NCBI GenBank assembly: GCA_001661515.1
Contig: LUVW01000007.1
Coordinates: forward strand, 702,256-766,255
Direction: 5' to 3'
Length of the DNA stretch: 64,000 nt
DNA from: Capniomyces stellatus
Lineage: Eukaryota; Kickxellomycota; Harpellomycetes; Harpellales; Legeriomycetaceae
Under the pieces are notes generated by a model. It saw only the letters and a list, made by a program, of their open reading frames with translations, had not been told where the DNA came from and did no database searches. Numbering within the stretch: position 1 is the first letter of the stretch; each line of letters opens with the position of its first letter. The position numbers and the translations under genes are program-made. This document shows positions 10,829 through 21,758 of the stretch, one piece after another.

Positions 10829-12244
10829 TTAGGCAAAGGGCTTGCAGGTGCAGTTCTTTTTCTGGCTGTAATTGTTGAATAGCAATATGTTGGGTGTTCC
10901 AGGCTTGTTTGCTGGTATTTTCAGCATCCCTTTTAGTCCATAGGCAACAATTTTCTCCTTTAGTTGTGCTGGGGTAAGATTTGGGTTTTCGCCCAACAAA
11001 TACGCTGCAACTCCAGTGACAAACGGCGCTGCCATCGATGTCCCTGATTTAGTTAGACTTGACACGTTGTCCACATTGCTTGCGGACACAATCTTTGACC
11101 CTGGTGCCACAATATCAACGCATGTGCCCCAGTTGCTCCATTTTGGAATGTTTCCCATTTCGTCAGATGCCCCCACTGTGATTGCTGTTTTTGACATTGC
11201 CGGTGTCTGCTTGCATGCATCTTTTCCCTCGTTTCCTGCCGATGTTATTACATGGATCCCTGCATTCACCAAACTGTCCACCGCCAACAGGTACGCATCG
11301 TGCTTAACTGGTGTGCCAAGACTCATGTTAACCACCGCTGCCTTGTACTTCTTGGTCTTCTTCTTGGCCTCCCAATCCTTAATTATAAACTCAATCCCCT
11401 TGATTGCATAAGACACCATTCCCATCATATTTTTATCCAACACTTTTACATTCACAATCTTTGTTTGCTTTGAAACCCCATATGTTGCTCCTGCTATTAT
11501 CCCAGCCACGTGTGTGCCATGTCCCTTTAAATCTGCCTGCTTCTCCTTGCTTATATACGTCGCACCGTTAGTCGCTCTGCCAACAATATCTCTGTGGCTG
11601 ATATGAACCCCAGTGTCCATAACATACGCTACCACCCCCTTCCCAGCAGACTCTCCAAAGTAGTAGTTGTTGTCAAACTTTATGCCTGACTGGCTAATCC
11701 TCTTTAACCCCCAATTTATCACCCCTTGTTGTATCATATCGGCCTTTATTGCAATATCCTCTTCTATAAACTCCACCTCGTCACTTTTGGCTAACTTCTT
11801 GACCGTTTCTTTGTCAAACTTGCCGCTGTATCCATGGATTTTCCCCGTGTTTATCTTTTTCAGCTTGAAATCCGTTGCGTTCTTCGACACACCACCGCCC
11901 AACCTGGTCTTTTTGGATATCTTTGTTCTGTTCTTTGATATGTCAACACCCAGCATGTTTGCAATATGATTTTCAATTTCTGCCCTTTTTTCGTCTCTAC
12001 CTGATCCCCCCATCCTTGTCTTTTTTGGTGGCTTCTTCAGTACTACAATATAAGACGCACCACCATTTGCTGGCTCTACTGGCTTGTCTGGTTCACCGCC
12101 TCCCCCCAACCTCGTCTTCTTGCTAACCCCTTTGTGAGAAATTATCTCTGCTGCCTCTGTGCCCATCATCTGGAATATACCTGAAAACATTATGATCGAT
12201 CCTATCAGCCCTGCCGCTGATACGTTTAAACGCAATATCCTCAT
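10829..12244 (-). CDS. Secreted subtilisin-like serine protease (S8, proteinase-K type)
   Basis: Single exon, 471 residues. A hydrophobic N-terminus (about 8-28) suggests a signal peptide. An I9-type propeptide starts at SYIVVLKK (64-71) and ends near IEEDIAIK (160-167). The catalytic triad is visible: D210 in YVMDTG, H242 in GHGTHVAG and S403 in GTSMAAPFVTG, with oxyanion Asn338 in SAGNEG. The mature part begins around residue 170 and is about 300 residues, normal for proteinase-K-like extracellular enzymes, which degrade protein outside the cell or host proteins in parasitic fungi. Oddity: the octapeptide KKTRLGGG (or KKTRMGGS) occurs three times in the prosegment, at 42-49, 74-81 and 111-118, two of them interrupting the I9 domain. 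It lies convergent with the hAT-derived gene, 255 bases away. Confidence 0.93.
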   Translation of the reverse strand: MRILRLNVSAAGLIGSIIMFSGIFQMMGTEAAEIISHKGVSKKTRLGGGGEPDKPVEPANGGASYIVVLKKPPKKTRMGGSGRDEKRAEIENHIANMLGVDISKNRTKISKKTRLGGGVSKNATDFKLKKINTGKIHGYSGKFDKETVKKLAKSDEVEFIEEDIAIKADMIQQGVINWGLKRISQSGIKFDNNYYFGESAGKGVVAYVMDTGVHISHRDIVGRATNGATYISKEKQADLKGHGTHVAGIIAGATYGVSKQTKIVNVKVLDKNMMGMVSYAIKGIEFIIKDWEAKKKTKKYKAAVVNMSLGTPVKHDAYLLAVDSLVNAGIHVITSAGNEGKDACKQTPAMSKTAITVGASDEMGNIPKWSNWGTCVDIVAPGSKIVSASNVDNVSSLTKSGTSMAAPFVTGVAAYLLGENPNLTPAQLKEKIVAYGLKGMLKIPANKPGTPNILLFNNYSQKKNCTCKPFA

Positions 12245-14875
12245 TTTTTTTTTACTCTCTGCTTTCTTCTTTTTATTTACACTTGATTTTCTGCTAGCTA
12301 GCTAGCTATCGATACGATGTTATAGTATGCTCAACGAATAAATACGGCCTGATGGTTATAACCACTTGCAACTATTTCTGCTTGATTATTTATCTTTTGC
12401 TCTGCTTTTTTTTAATATATAATTTTCTCCAACCTTATTAGTACAAGTTTATAAAATTCCACCTTGTTAGCAACGAAAAATAAAATAGTGCCTTGGACTC
12501 GCTTGATTAATATCTACTACTAGATAATGTATCTTTAATCAAAGTATCAGTTTTTTTTTTGTGTGTGTTGTTCTTAGTTCAAAATGTAAACATAAATGTA
12601 GTTCGAACCGAACTTGTGATTAGTATGAAATGTATTATGAGAATATGGATAATTGCGAGATGTAAAACATAAACTTAAACCGAACTGGCGTCTATCCCAG
12701 CTTATATATATAACTGTAATTCCTTTTCTAGCTACCAATGCCTTTTGTTTCAACTTTTGATTGCATTTGTTAGTTTGTATTCATTATTTATAAATACTAG
12801 ACTTTTAAACAATAATGCCTGCTATACTCTTCATTAATAAGTAGAAGTCCAACATCCACATTATTACTATTTCCACTTTTAATACTCTCTATTCCTAGTA
12901 AAAGTACACCACCACCTCATAACATCCACTTGCTTGTTTAAATGAAATCTAAGCTTTGTGGTTTGGGTTTATTTATACGATCTAATCCATACAAGTAAAA
13001 ATAAAATAAACTGAATAATCATGTCAATAGTTTGGCGTTCGTTGTTATTATGCATTTCTGGCGTTAATTTATGTGTTTTGACAGTTTTGCTATTTCAAAT
13101 CGATTTTAGTGGACTTTAGGCTTTAATAGCATTTATTTCCACATTAACTGAAATTTTTTGCCTGAATTTTCTTACTGTTATATGGTACGACTAGTCCATA
13201 ATGCTTGTACTGCTTATTGAACTAATAATATTTTGTTGGACTAGGCTTTATTATCTTCTCTTATTTCTTCACTTTATTCTTTAATTTAATTTTACTTTAT
13301 TTTATTTTTTTTAATTTTGAACCTAGGGATAACTGAAATACAAGTTGCAGACTTGATCCACAGGGTTTGCTGTGTTATATTTTTCAGATATCCAGTGATA
13401 TAGCTTAAAATGGGCCACTTTTTCCACTTTGGGCAAATAAGCTTGTCTCTAGGAATATACGCATTGAAACTTCATTAACAACTCCAACCCACTCTCATCG
13501 GATTTCAACGCAGCTATTCCCAATTCTAGCAGCTTGAAGAACTGAAGCCTAATATCTCAATCCAATAACAACAAAAAGTTTAGTATCACCAATAATAAAA
13601 AAAGACACACTGAATGGGAAGCATCTAACGTTAAATATAGCCAACCCTTGATGACAACAACTTCAAAGCAACTATTATAACAAAAAAAAACACACTTGTT
13701 AGTTTAGCTTGGCAAACGAATAATAAATTGCATTTATATTCATCAAAAAGCAAGCAAATCAGTTAAACACTTCAATAATCATATCAAAGCCTAACCCGTA
13801 AGTAACCCGTAGCGTAAACAGTGGTATACTTGAACAATTCTAGCCTAAACAACAGTAAGCCATGTGTGTTATTCAAAGGCCATGGTACGCTTGGTACAGT
13901 ATCATGGTGGAGGGACGGGAAAGAGGATAGATTAGCTAGTAACAGGCAGTCTCAAATTCTCACAGTTAAGATTGTTTAGATCCAAATTAATACATATCTG
14001 AACTGGCAACTACTCTGTTGTAAAAGTGATATGGTTTGGTTGGGCTATTATTGCCAGATGATTCGAGAAAAGAAAATAAAATAAATACAGCCGATTCTAG
14101 GACTTGGCAAAGTAAACAAAAAAAAATGGTAGGTATATCTTGCTTGGTTAAGAAGTAGATCTTGATTTAACACTTTTAGTGATGCAATATTATACTCAAC
14201 TACTCTATTACTGATACTTTTTATTATGCATTGGTGTATAACAGTGCTAAACGGTCCACAACACAAATTCATTTTTTTTATTTGAATTATAAATGTCTAA
14301 TTTATTGCAAACTCAAACTCAAACTCAAACACAAGTTCAATATTAATATCAAAACCAAAACCAAAAATCCCAGACATGTACTGGTGTTTGAAATCGGGAA
14401 TGTGTCCAATAACATTATTTAGAAATATTGAAGCAAAAAAGTAGGAAAAACAAACTTGTAAAGTCACAACTATAATTTAATAAATGAGTGGAAAAGTCTT
14501 TATTTTTTTTGTTTTTCACTTTACTTTGATTTTTACTTTGCAACTTTATTTTGATTTTGTATTTTGGAGAGCAATCTAGTTTAAAGTAATTTGAAAAAGG
14601 AGAATTGAAATGAGGCGCTAACTTGGTCTAGATTTTAGTTTAACAATCCCACGTGCTTTAATCCAACACTATCAGTTTTATTCATGATATTTTAATATTG
14701 ATTAGTAAACAAAAAACAACCCGCCAAGCTCAAGCGAATTAATCGACAATCCAGATTATTATTACTATCATTTTTTTTAAAAAAAAAAGCAAATCCGTGT
14801 AGCAAGACTATCAAGACGATAGCAAACGATAAGGAGCAATTAGTCGATCCAAATAGGCAAAAGGAGCCGTCTAAA
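12245..14875. other. Spacer between divergent subtilase and PFS2 genes
   Basis: AT-rich, without a supportable gene. It must hold the promoters of both flanking genes, but I cannot assign specific elements. Simple CTCAAA and AAACC-type repeats lie at 14306-14370. Confidence 0.7.
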
Positions 14876-17800
14876 ATGTATACGAATCAAAATGCAATAT
14901 ACAGAAATAAGAATAAAATGAATGAGGGGAGGTACCAGGGCAATCAGGAAAGAGGAGGAAATCGAGGTAAAACCCACTAGTGCTGCGAATATTACCCGAC
15001 TATAAAGAGCGGAGTATCAAAGCAAGATTTGCATATTACTTACTGTGCTTTCCACCTTATCGGAAATATACGGATATCAAATCTCGTTGGTAGTTTAATT
15101 TCAAACAGAACAAACGAAAACTCTTCAAAAATATCCTTTAATTTTTTGAAATTGAGAGAGATTGAAATTGAAGTTTGTTTTGGAAATAAACGTGTAGATA
15201 TGCAGAGGCCGGGCATGGGCGAGCGACAGGATGGTATGGGGAAAAGGAATATTGGCGATTCGATTATGGACGATAATTTTGATGGAAAGCGAATGCGGAA
15301 GCCGTTGCAAAGAAGAACGATAGACTATTATGGTTCTACAGTTAGAGGAATAGAGGTAAATAACACCAGAATGAGAACAATGTGTGTATACTTATTACAA
15401 AAAAGTAAAAGGATGCAATTGTAGGGTTCAATGAGCCCTGAATTTAGTAACTCGGGATCTTGAACACTTTTAAAATATAAATTAATATCAATGTAGCTTA
15501 AAATTGGGCAAAAGTTGAACCAGGACTACCTGATTAAGGCTGATGCCAGTTATGTTGTCGATGTAAGTTGAGCCGGTATAAAATCACGTAAAAAAAAACC
15601 AAGTGTAAAACTGTTGCAGTGTTTTTTTTCTCGCTTTCTTTCTTGTTTGAATTTTGAGAATTTGCTTTGAATTGGCGAGGCTAAACCAAAATAACATCAA
15701 ACCAATAGTTTCTAATGCCAGCATTTAACAAGAACAAAAGTATACTGGGAGTTGCATCAAGATTTGTACAACAAGCGCAGAATAAAATAAGGTGTCCTGT
15801 TAACGTGATCAGGGTAAGCGAAAACAACTTTAATGAATATACTGTCATAAATTTCAATTAGATGGTCAATATATTGATTAGCTGGTTTAAATGTGTTAAA
15901 AGTGATAAAAGGAATTTTTTAAAAAAAGGGTATAAAGTAGGGATATTTACAAGGTGTAATCAAAGTCGTGTTGTTGATTTAACAAAAATGGATATAGTGG
16001 ACGCCTGAGGGACGGAGATTGCTGACGGGGTCGTCAAGTGGAGAATTTACATTGTGGAACGGGTTGACGTTTAACTTTGAGACAATTATGCAGGCACACG
16101 ATACGGCAGTTCGAGGGATTGAGTGGAGCCACGACTCGCAGTGGCTGGTTAGTGGCGACCAAGGGGGTGTAATAAAATATTGGCAGCCAAACATGAACAA
16201 CGTTAAGGCCTTCCAGGCACACAAGGAAGCTGTTCGGGACGTTAGGTAATAACAAAGGAGGATTGAGGGTTATACTTTATCCTTCCCTTTTTCTTTTTTT
16301 TTTTTATTTTTTGTTCAGACTTTTATTATTAATATTTCCCTGTTTGCTATTTTTGGGGAATATTTTTGAGAGACCCATAATGGACATAGTTTTCAGCTAT
16401 GATTGCGTGGAATGGAGTGCTAACATTTTATTATGATTGATGTTGGAGAGCTAACTTTTGGATAAATATGAACTTGCCACCACTATAGTTTTTGCCCTTC
16501 AGATTCAAAGTTTGTTTCGGTGTCAGATGACAGTACTCTAAAGATATGGGACTTCAATGAGGGTCAAGAGGAAACCGTGTTGCAAGGTAAGCATAGGGAA
16601 ATGAGTGATTGGGGGCAATCCGATGTTGGTTGGGTTTAAATGCTCTTGATTGTTTATAATAAATGCCGAGTCAAGTTACTGATCCATGCCAGGGAATTGC
16701 ATATTTATATATGTATATTATTAGGTCACGGTTGGGATGTAAAATGTGTAGATTGGCATCCGAGGCTGGGGCTGATAGCGTCGGGAGCAAAGGACAATCT
16801 GGTAAAGCTATGGGATCCCAGGTCCAAACAGTGTTTAAACACACTGCATGGACACAACAACACAGTTTTAGGGCTGCAATGGAACCGAAATGGGTGGTGG
16901 TTACTGTCAGGAGCAAGAGACTCAAGCTTGCGGATATATGACATCCGTAAAATGGACGAGCTAAAGTCGTTTCGAGGGATACATAAGGAGGTCACATCGG
17001 TTGCATGGCACCCAGTACACGAAACCCTGTTTGCTTCAGGTGGGTCAGATGGTGCGCTGATGATGTGGGATACAAACCTTAAGGACAACCTGCACTCTAT
17101 TCCTAATGCACACGAGTCTTATGTTTGGTCTGTTGCTTGGCACCCGTTGGGCCATTTGCTGGCCAGTGGAAGCAATGACCACACAACGCGGTTTTGGGCG
17201 CGCGGTCGGCCAGGCGACGAGCTCGAAACTACGGAACTTGGGATTCCTGCTCCACTGCCGCCAGGTGCCACCAATGCCTCATCACTAATGCACAGCTCCA
17301 GCGCTGCAAACAAGGTGCAGGGAAGAGTTGGTGGTATGAGTGGCACTTCCGAGTCAGCTGATCTATCAAACCCCGCTAGTTCTATGCAAGGCGGAATGGA
17401 CCGCCCGCAAACTGCAGCCCAGGGCAGCATTATACCAAAAGGCCTGTTGGATAATTTGGCCAAATTTTCCTCTAAAACACAGCCCACTAATTCAACCAGC
17501 TCTATGAATCCAGGACAAAACCTGTACCCAAATTCAACTCCAAACACAAATCCAAATCCAAGTACAAGTGTCAGCAACAATACCGGCGGTATCAATGGTA
17601 CTACCAATGGCTTCTCCAATCCCATTGGCAGCACTAAACTATCAATCGCACTTCCAGGACTTGGGTCGCATTCTTCAGCCTCCAGCCAAAAAATTCAAAA
17701 AAGTCAATCTGGCTTTCCCCCACCCCCACCCCCACCACACCATATGCTTCCACCACCACCAAACCACCATAGCCTGCCAATTCTACCCAACTTGCCTAAC

Positions 17801-18292
17801 ATTCCGATGCAAAGACCCCCACCGCCACCTGACATTAGAGGGACGGACAACAAGACCCAGCAATTCAACGCATACTCTCACTCTCATCTTCCACCTCCTC
17901 TTCCCCTAACCCATAACTTGCCTCCAAACTTATTACATCCTCCAAACTACCCACCACCACGACCTCTACCACATAATATTCAGTCTCCTTCTTTACATCT
18001 CCAACCTCCTCCTAGTAGTCATTTTCCGTCCGGTCTTCTGCCTCCTTCCTTCCACCCCCCACCAAACTCTGATATGTTGACAAATCGGCCACCCTTTTTA
18101 CCGCATTTGCCCCCCTCATCTCTACCCCACCACAACTCTCCAAATTTTACAAACACTCCCAGCTCGGGCAATAACACTCTCAACCCAGCTGGCTATACCG
18201 CAGCTGTTAGTGGCACACCAAGACCAAATTTATCGCCAATCATTAATGACACAAATCCCAACAAGCGTCCTAGAAACAGTTCAAGTAAATAA
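14876..18292 (+). CDS. PFS2: Polyadenylation factor subunit Pfs2 / WDR33 (WD40)
   Basis: Seven exons keep frame: 14876-14966, 15198-15355, 15497-15562, 15709-15813, 15998-16245, 16489-16586 and 16725-18292, giving about 777 residues. The N-terminal part ([13 protein letters not shown], then [19 protein letters not shown] and [10 protein letters not shown]) is the WDR33/Pfs2 signature preceding a seven-bladed propeller. WD repeats follow ([46 protein letters not shown]). The protein is the WD40 subunit of the cleavage and polyadenylation factor that reads the AAUAAA region of nuclear pre-mRNA. The C-terminal 300 residues are Pro/Asn/Ser-rich with poly-Pro runs, as in the WDR33 tail. For exon 6 the acceptor at 16487-16488 is preferred over the one at 16501-16502 because only the former keeps the conserved [10 protein letters not shown] frame. 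Confidence 0.92.
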
Positions 18293-18565
18293 TAAATGTG
18301 GTTCTACAGCTTAGTCTTTCCTTATTTCGCGCTTGGCTTCACTTGGATTGTTGAAACTAGGTCTTTTTTTTAAAATAAATAAACGATCCATCCATATCAA
18401 ATTATGTTATTTTTATTTCTATTTTACTATATCATTGCCTTTTTTTGGCAGTTTTTTTTATTAATCCGGCTCGCCGTCATTCCTGATTTGGCCACCTTAA
18501 AGCTCGTGCATATAATCAGCTTTAAAAGCAACAGGGCTATTTCATTTTTTCTCTTTCATTGTTTG

Positions 18566-18596
<31 letters not shown>

Positions 18597-19063
18597 NTCA
18601 TTGTTTGAAAAAAAAAAAAAAAAAAAAAGTAAAATTTAAAAAACTGGGCCTTGTATTCAGCTCGTTCTGCTTGGCTTTTAATTTTTTGGTTTTAATTCGC
18701 CAAGGAAAGAAAACAACATGAATTAATCATTTTAATATTAATATTAATTTTTTGGATTTTACTTGGTTTTAATTTTTTCCATTGTTCTGATTCGAGCTTT
18801 AACCATTGGTTTATTTACCATTTTTTTTATTGAAGTTAAACCAATTTTATATTAAGCTCTCCAAATTAATTTCTAGCTGTTTTCCTTGAGCCTTTTTTCA
18901 GTTTATAAGCTTCTGTCAAAATATTTATCTTTATTATTATTATTCCATTTTTGCAAACACAATCAAACTTCCGTTATATCTTATTTCAGTAGCATTGTGC
19001 CATACATCGTTATTTTATATCCGAGACATTAAAGTGCAACAGAAATAGCCTAAACAATCAGAG
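18293..19063. other. Spacer containing an assembly N
   Basis: 3' flank of PFS2 (AATAAA-like motif at 18290-18295) and 5' flank of the next gene. AT-rich, with poly-A runs and one ambiguous base at 18597. No gene seen. Confidence 0.75.
18556..18628 (+). repeat. Duplicated poly-A flank around an N (likely assembly join)
   Basis: The string tcattgtttg followed by a long A-run occurs on both sides of the single N at 18597. A one-base N between two copies of the same homopolymer edge is typical of a contig join where the locus was written twice. Confidence 0.8.
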
Positions 19064-19801
19064 ATGACTCAAGAAATCAACGAAGTCAAAAACTCGAACA
19101 ATATCACGCTTTCGAAGCCAAAAAGAAGGCTACCGAAAACAACGAATCTAGATCCAAATGAATTGTCTGCTTCAAAATCACCAAGACTGATACCCGGAAA
19201 CAAAAAGGAAAATGCTGCTACCAAGCTAATCAAAGCGACAATCAAGCTGTTTATCTTCCTCAGTATTGGTATTTTCGTAACTTACTACTTTGAAATTGAC
19301 AGAGCTTGGAGCAAACAATACGGTGCGCCTGAGCTGAAATTGTAAGCAATATTTCCGCTGTTTTTTGTAAAGTTAAAGAATCTCAACAGCACTTGCTATT
19401 GTTACTCTGGCTATTGCTATTATTTAACTTTGCTAGTTAGATCGTTTACTAAGCTTGGGTTTTGCTTTTGTACAAATAGTTCTGCAATATATACAGCCTT
19501 TGTTTTGCTAACGCCGATGGTCTCCATAATGGCATATATGGTGTTCTACTTGAATCTTTACAAGAGACAAAGGCTGAACTTGGAAAACTGGGAAGCCAAC
19601 CACGGCAGACATGTAAAGATCATGACTTTGAGCTTGGTTGTGGGGTCTGTTTACTTGGTTGTTGGGTTTTGGCCAGCATATTTTCTCAACTCTTTACTAA
19701 TTGTTCCCACCTACTTTTCGGTTTTCATTGCAATTGCATCTTACTTCTACCACATAACCGAATTGTTTCTTAACATCTTTTCAAAACGACAAAAGGACTA
19801 A
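19064..19801 (+). CDS. TMEM128-like four-span membrane protein
   Basis: Two exons, 19064-19341 and 19480-19801, give 199 residues. A charged, Lys-rich cytosolic head of about 65 residues is followed by four hydrophobic segments at about 68-86, 97-121, 143-168 and 170-190. The stretch IGIFVTYYFEIDRAW matches the start of TMEM128 (family form IVVTYYVDF), and the spacing of the other spans agrees. TMEM128 is an endoplasmic-reticulum protein of unknown biochemical role. The assignment rests on remembered similarity plus topology, so the family call is moderate while the membrane-protein call is strong. Confidence 0.7.
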
Positions 19802-21758
19802 GGCTTAACTAATATAAACACCATCAAAGCCAAAGCCAAACTCAAACTCAAAGCTGTGCTGTACTTGGCCATCGTAGCATGAATTGTACTTTTGGCTTGC
19901 GGCCAAGAAAATCATACTTCCGACCAACAGCAACCGCAAAACCAATGCGACTAATGCGCGTTTTGAAAACCTTGATGCTTCCTAGAAGCCAACTATTTCA
20001 TTAGCATTTGTATTTACCTTTAACACATTGTATTTTTCCTTTTTTTTTTAATTCCAACTTTCTTGTTGTGGCTATGCAACATAATATACTTTTGGATTTA
20101 CCATTTTACCTAAACACTTTGATGGGTTTTTTGCTCCAATTAACTTTTCCGTTTTTTTTTTACCTTTATTTTTTTCCTCAAATTTCAGTTGGTGTTGAAC
20201 GTGTAAAGTAAAAGTATTTTGAGGAGGTTTTTTTTTATAAAGCACTTTTAAGGGTAATGGTAAACAAACACTGAAATCCGAGTGCGCGGGTGATACGCTT
20301 TTCGTCAACACAAGGGTATGGTATTTAGCTTTATGTTTAGCTTTCGTGTATAGCTTGTAGGTCCTGTTGAATGGTAGTGCTGATGGCGTAGAAAATAGTT
20401 GCTTTTTTTTCTTTCTCACCATTTCAGAAATTCAGAAACTTCATAATCCTGTCAACATGATTTGTGGGCTCTGTTTATTTTTGCTAATTTTGTAATCATT
20501 ATATAAAGCAAGGAGTTAAATTATGTACATTGATGGTAGATTGGGGATAAAGCGTAGATTGCCAAATTGCTGAAGACTTTTTATTGGTGTATAAGCAGAA
20601 AATAAACAACAGATTTTCAGCTAATGTAAACAGAGGTAGCAACTAGGAGTTCTGGTTGCAATGTATGAGAAAAAAACGGAAAACAAGTTCTATTGATTGC
20701 AGAGGATTTGCTGGTGGTTTTTATTTATTTATCTTTTACGTTGAAACTAGAAGCTTCTTTCAAAAGCTAAATTTAAAGCAAAACGACAGTTCCAAACAGC
20801 GCCTTTATCCATGCATTGTTATTGCAACGTAATTTTATTTAGTAACTTTTTGAAAAGCAGGAAGAAAATAAATAAATTATAATTGGTAAAACCAATGTTA
20901 ATTAAGAAAATTTTATAATTTAAAATTAAAAAAAAAAGTGGGACGAATTTACTTTTCAAGTAGTTGTTTGATTACACTTGAAACTTGGATTTAGTCAAAT
21001 AACTAGGCTAAAATTCTCAAAGTGAAATTGGTTATATAAATACCTTGAATTTGTAATTGAATATAGTTTTATTGTTTATAATCCTCATCAAAAAAATAAT
21101 AATAAAAAGCAACTAATAATATTGAACTTTGTAGTTGGGATTGTAGAAAAATATTTTAAAGCTCGGTAAAAAAGGTGGCAAATTCAAAAGGTAGAATTTA
21201 TTTGATGGAATAAAAAAAAAGGCAAAATAAATAAAAGATTAAGTGTTCAAAATAAAGATCAAATCTTAACCATTGTTTAGTTTCTGAGATAAAAACACCA
21301 TTTTACAAGAAAAAAAGAGCCAGATAATAAACAATATACTGGAAACAACAAGGAACAAAAATTACAATATCTTGGTTGTAAATAAAGCATAATAAAGTAT
21401 CACCGGTGTAGCCTGAAGAACAAGAGGCAAGACTGCTTTCAAGTTACTACTGTAATAAGAAAAAGTGAAAACTAAAACTAAAACAAAAGAGAAAAGCTGA
21501 AGGGTGCAATCTATTAATAGATTGGTATAAACTTGTGCAGCTGGTTAAAAAAAAAAAAACTAACAAAACATTTCTCGACAACAGATCCAAGAGTCAAAGG
21601 TAAGGTACACGCGGGTGCCAACACACTCTGTTTGTGGAGTTTGGGCGATTTAATTTAAACAGTTCTCAATGTAAACGATTAAACGGGTGGGGAAAAAAGA
21701 CTGGTAAAAGGTTGATGAGCAAGTACTAAGATATAAATTTAAATGGAAATAATAGAGA
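19802..21758. other. AT-rich spacer, no gene supported
   Basis: Two kilobases of low-complexity DNA. A 116-codon Lys-rich minus-strand frame (20072-20422) is judged spurious. The stretch just before 21759 should contain the SRC1 promoter; no defined motif is recognised. Confidence 0.65.

Noticed and set aside
16501..16504. PFS2 exon 6 acceptor at the CTTCAG site
   Set aside because: It shifts the frame away from the conserved [11 protein letters not shown] blade; the acceptor at 16487-16488 keeps it.
20072..20422. Minus-strand Lys-rich 116-codon frame
   Set aside because: Composition follows local T-runs on the plus strand; no domain, no signal and no splice support.
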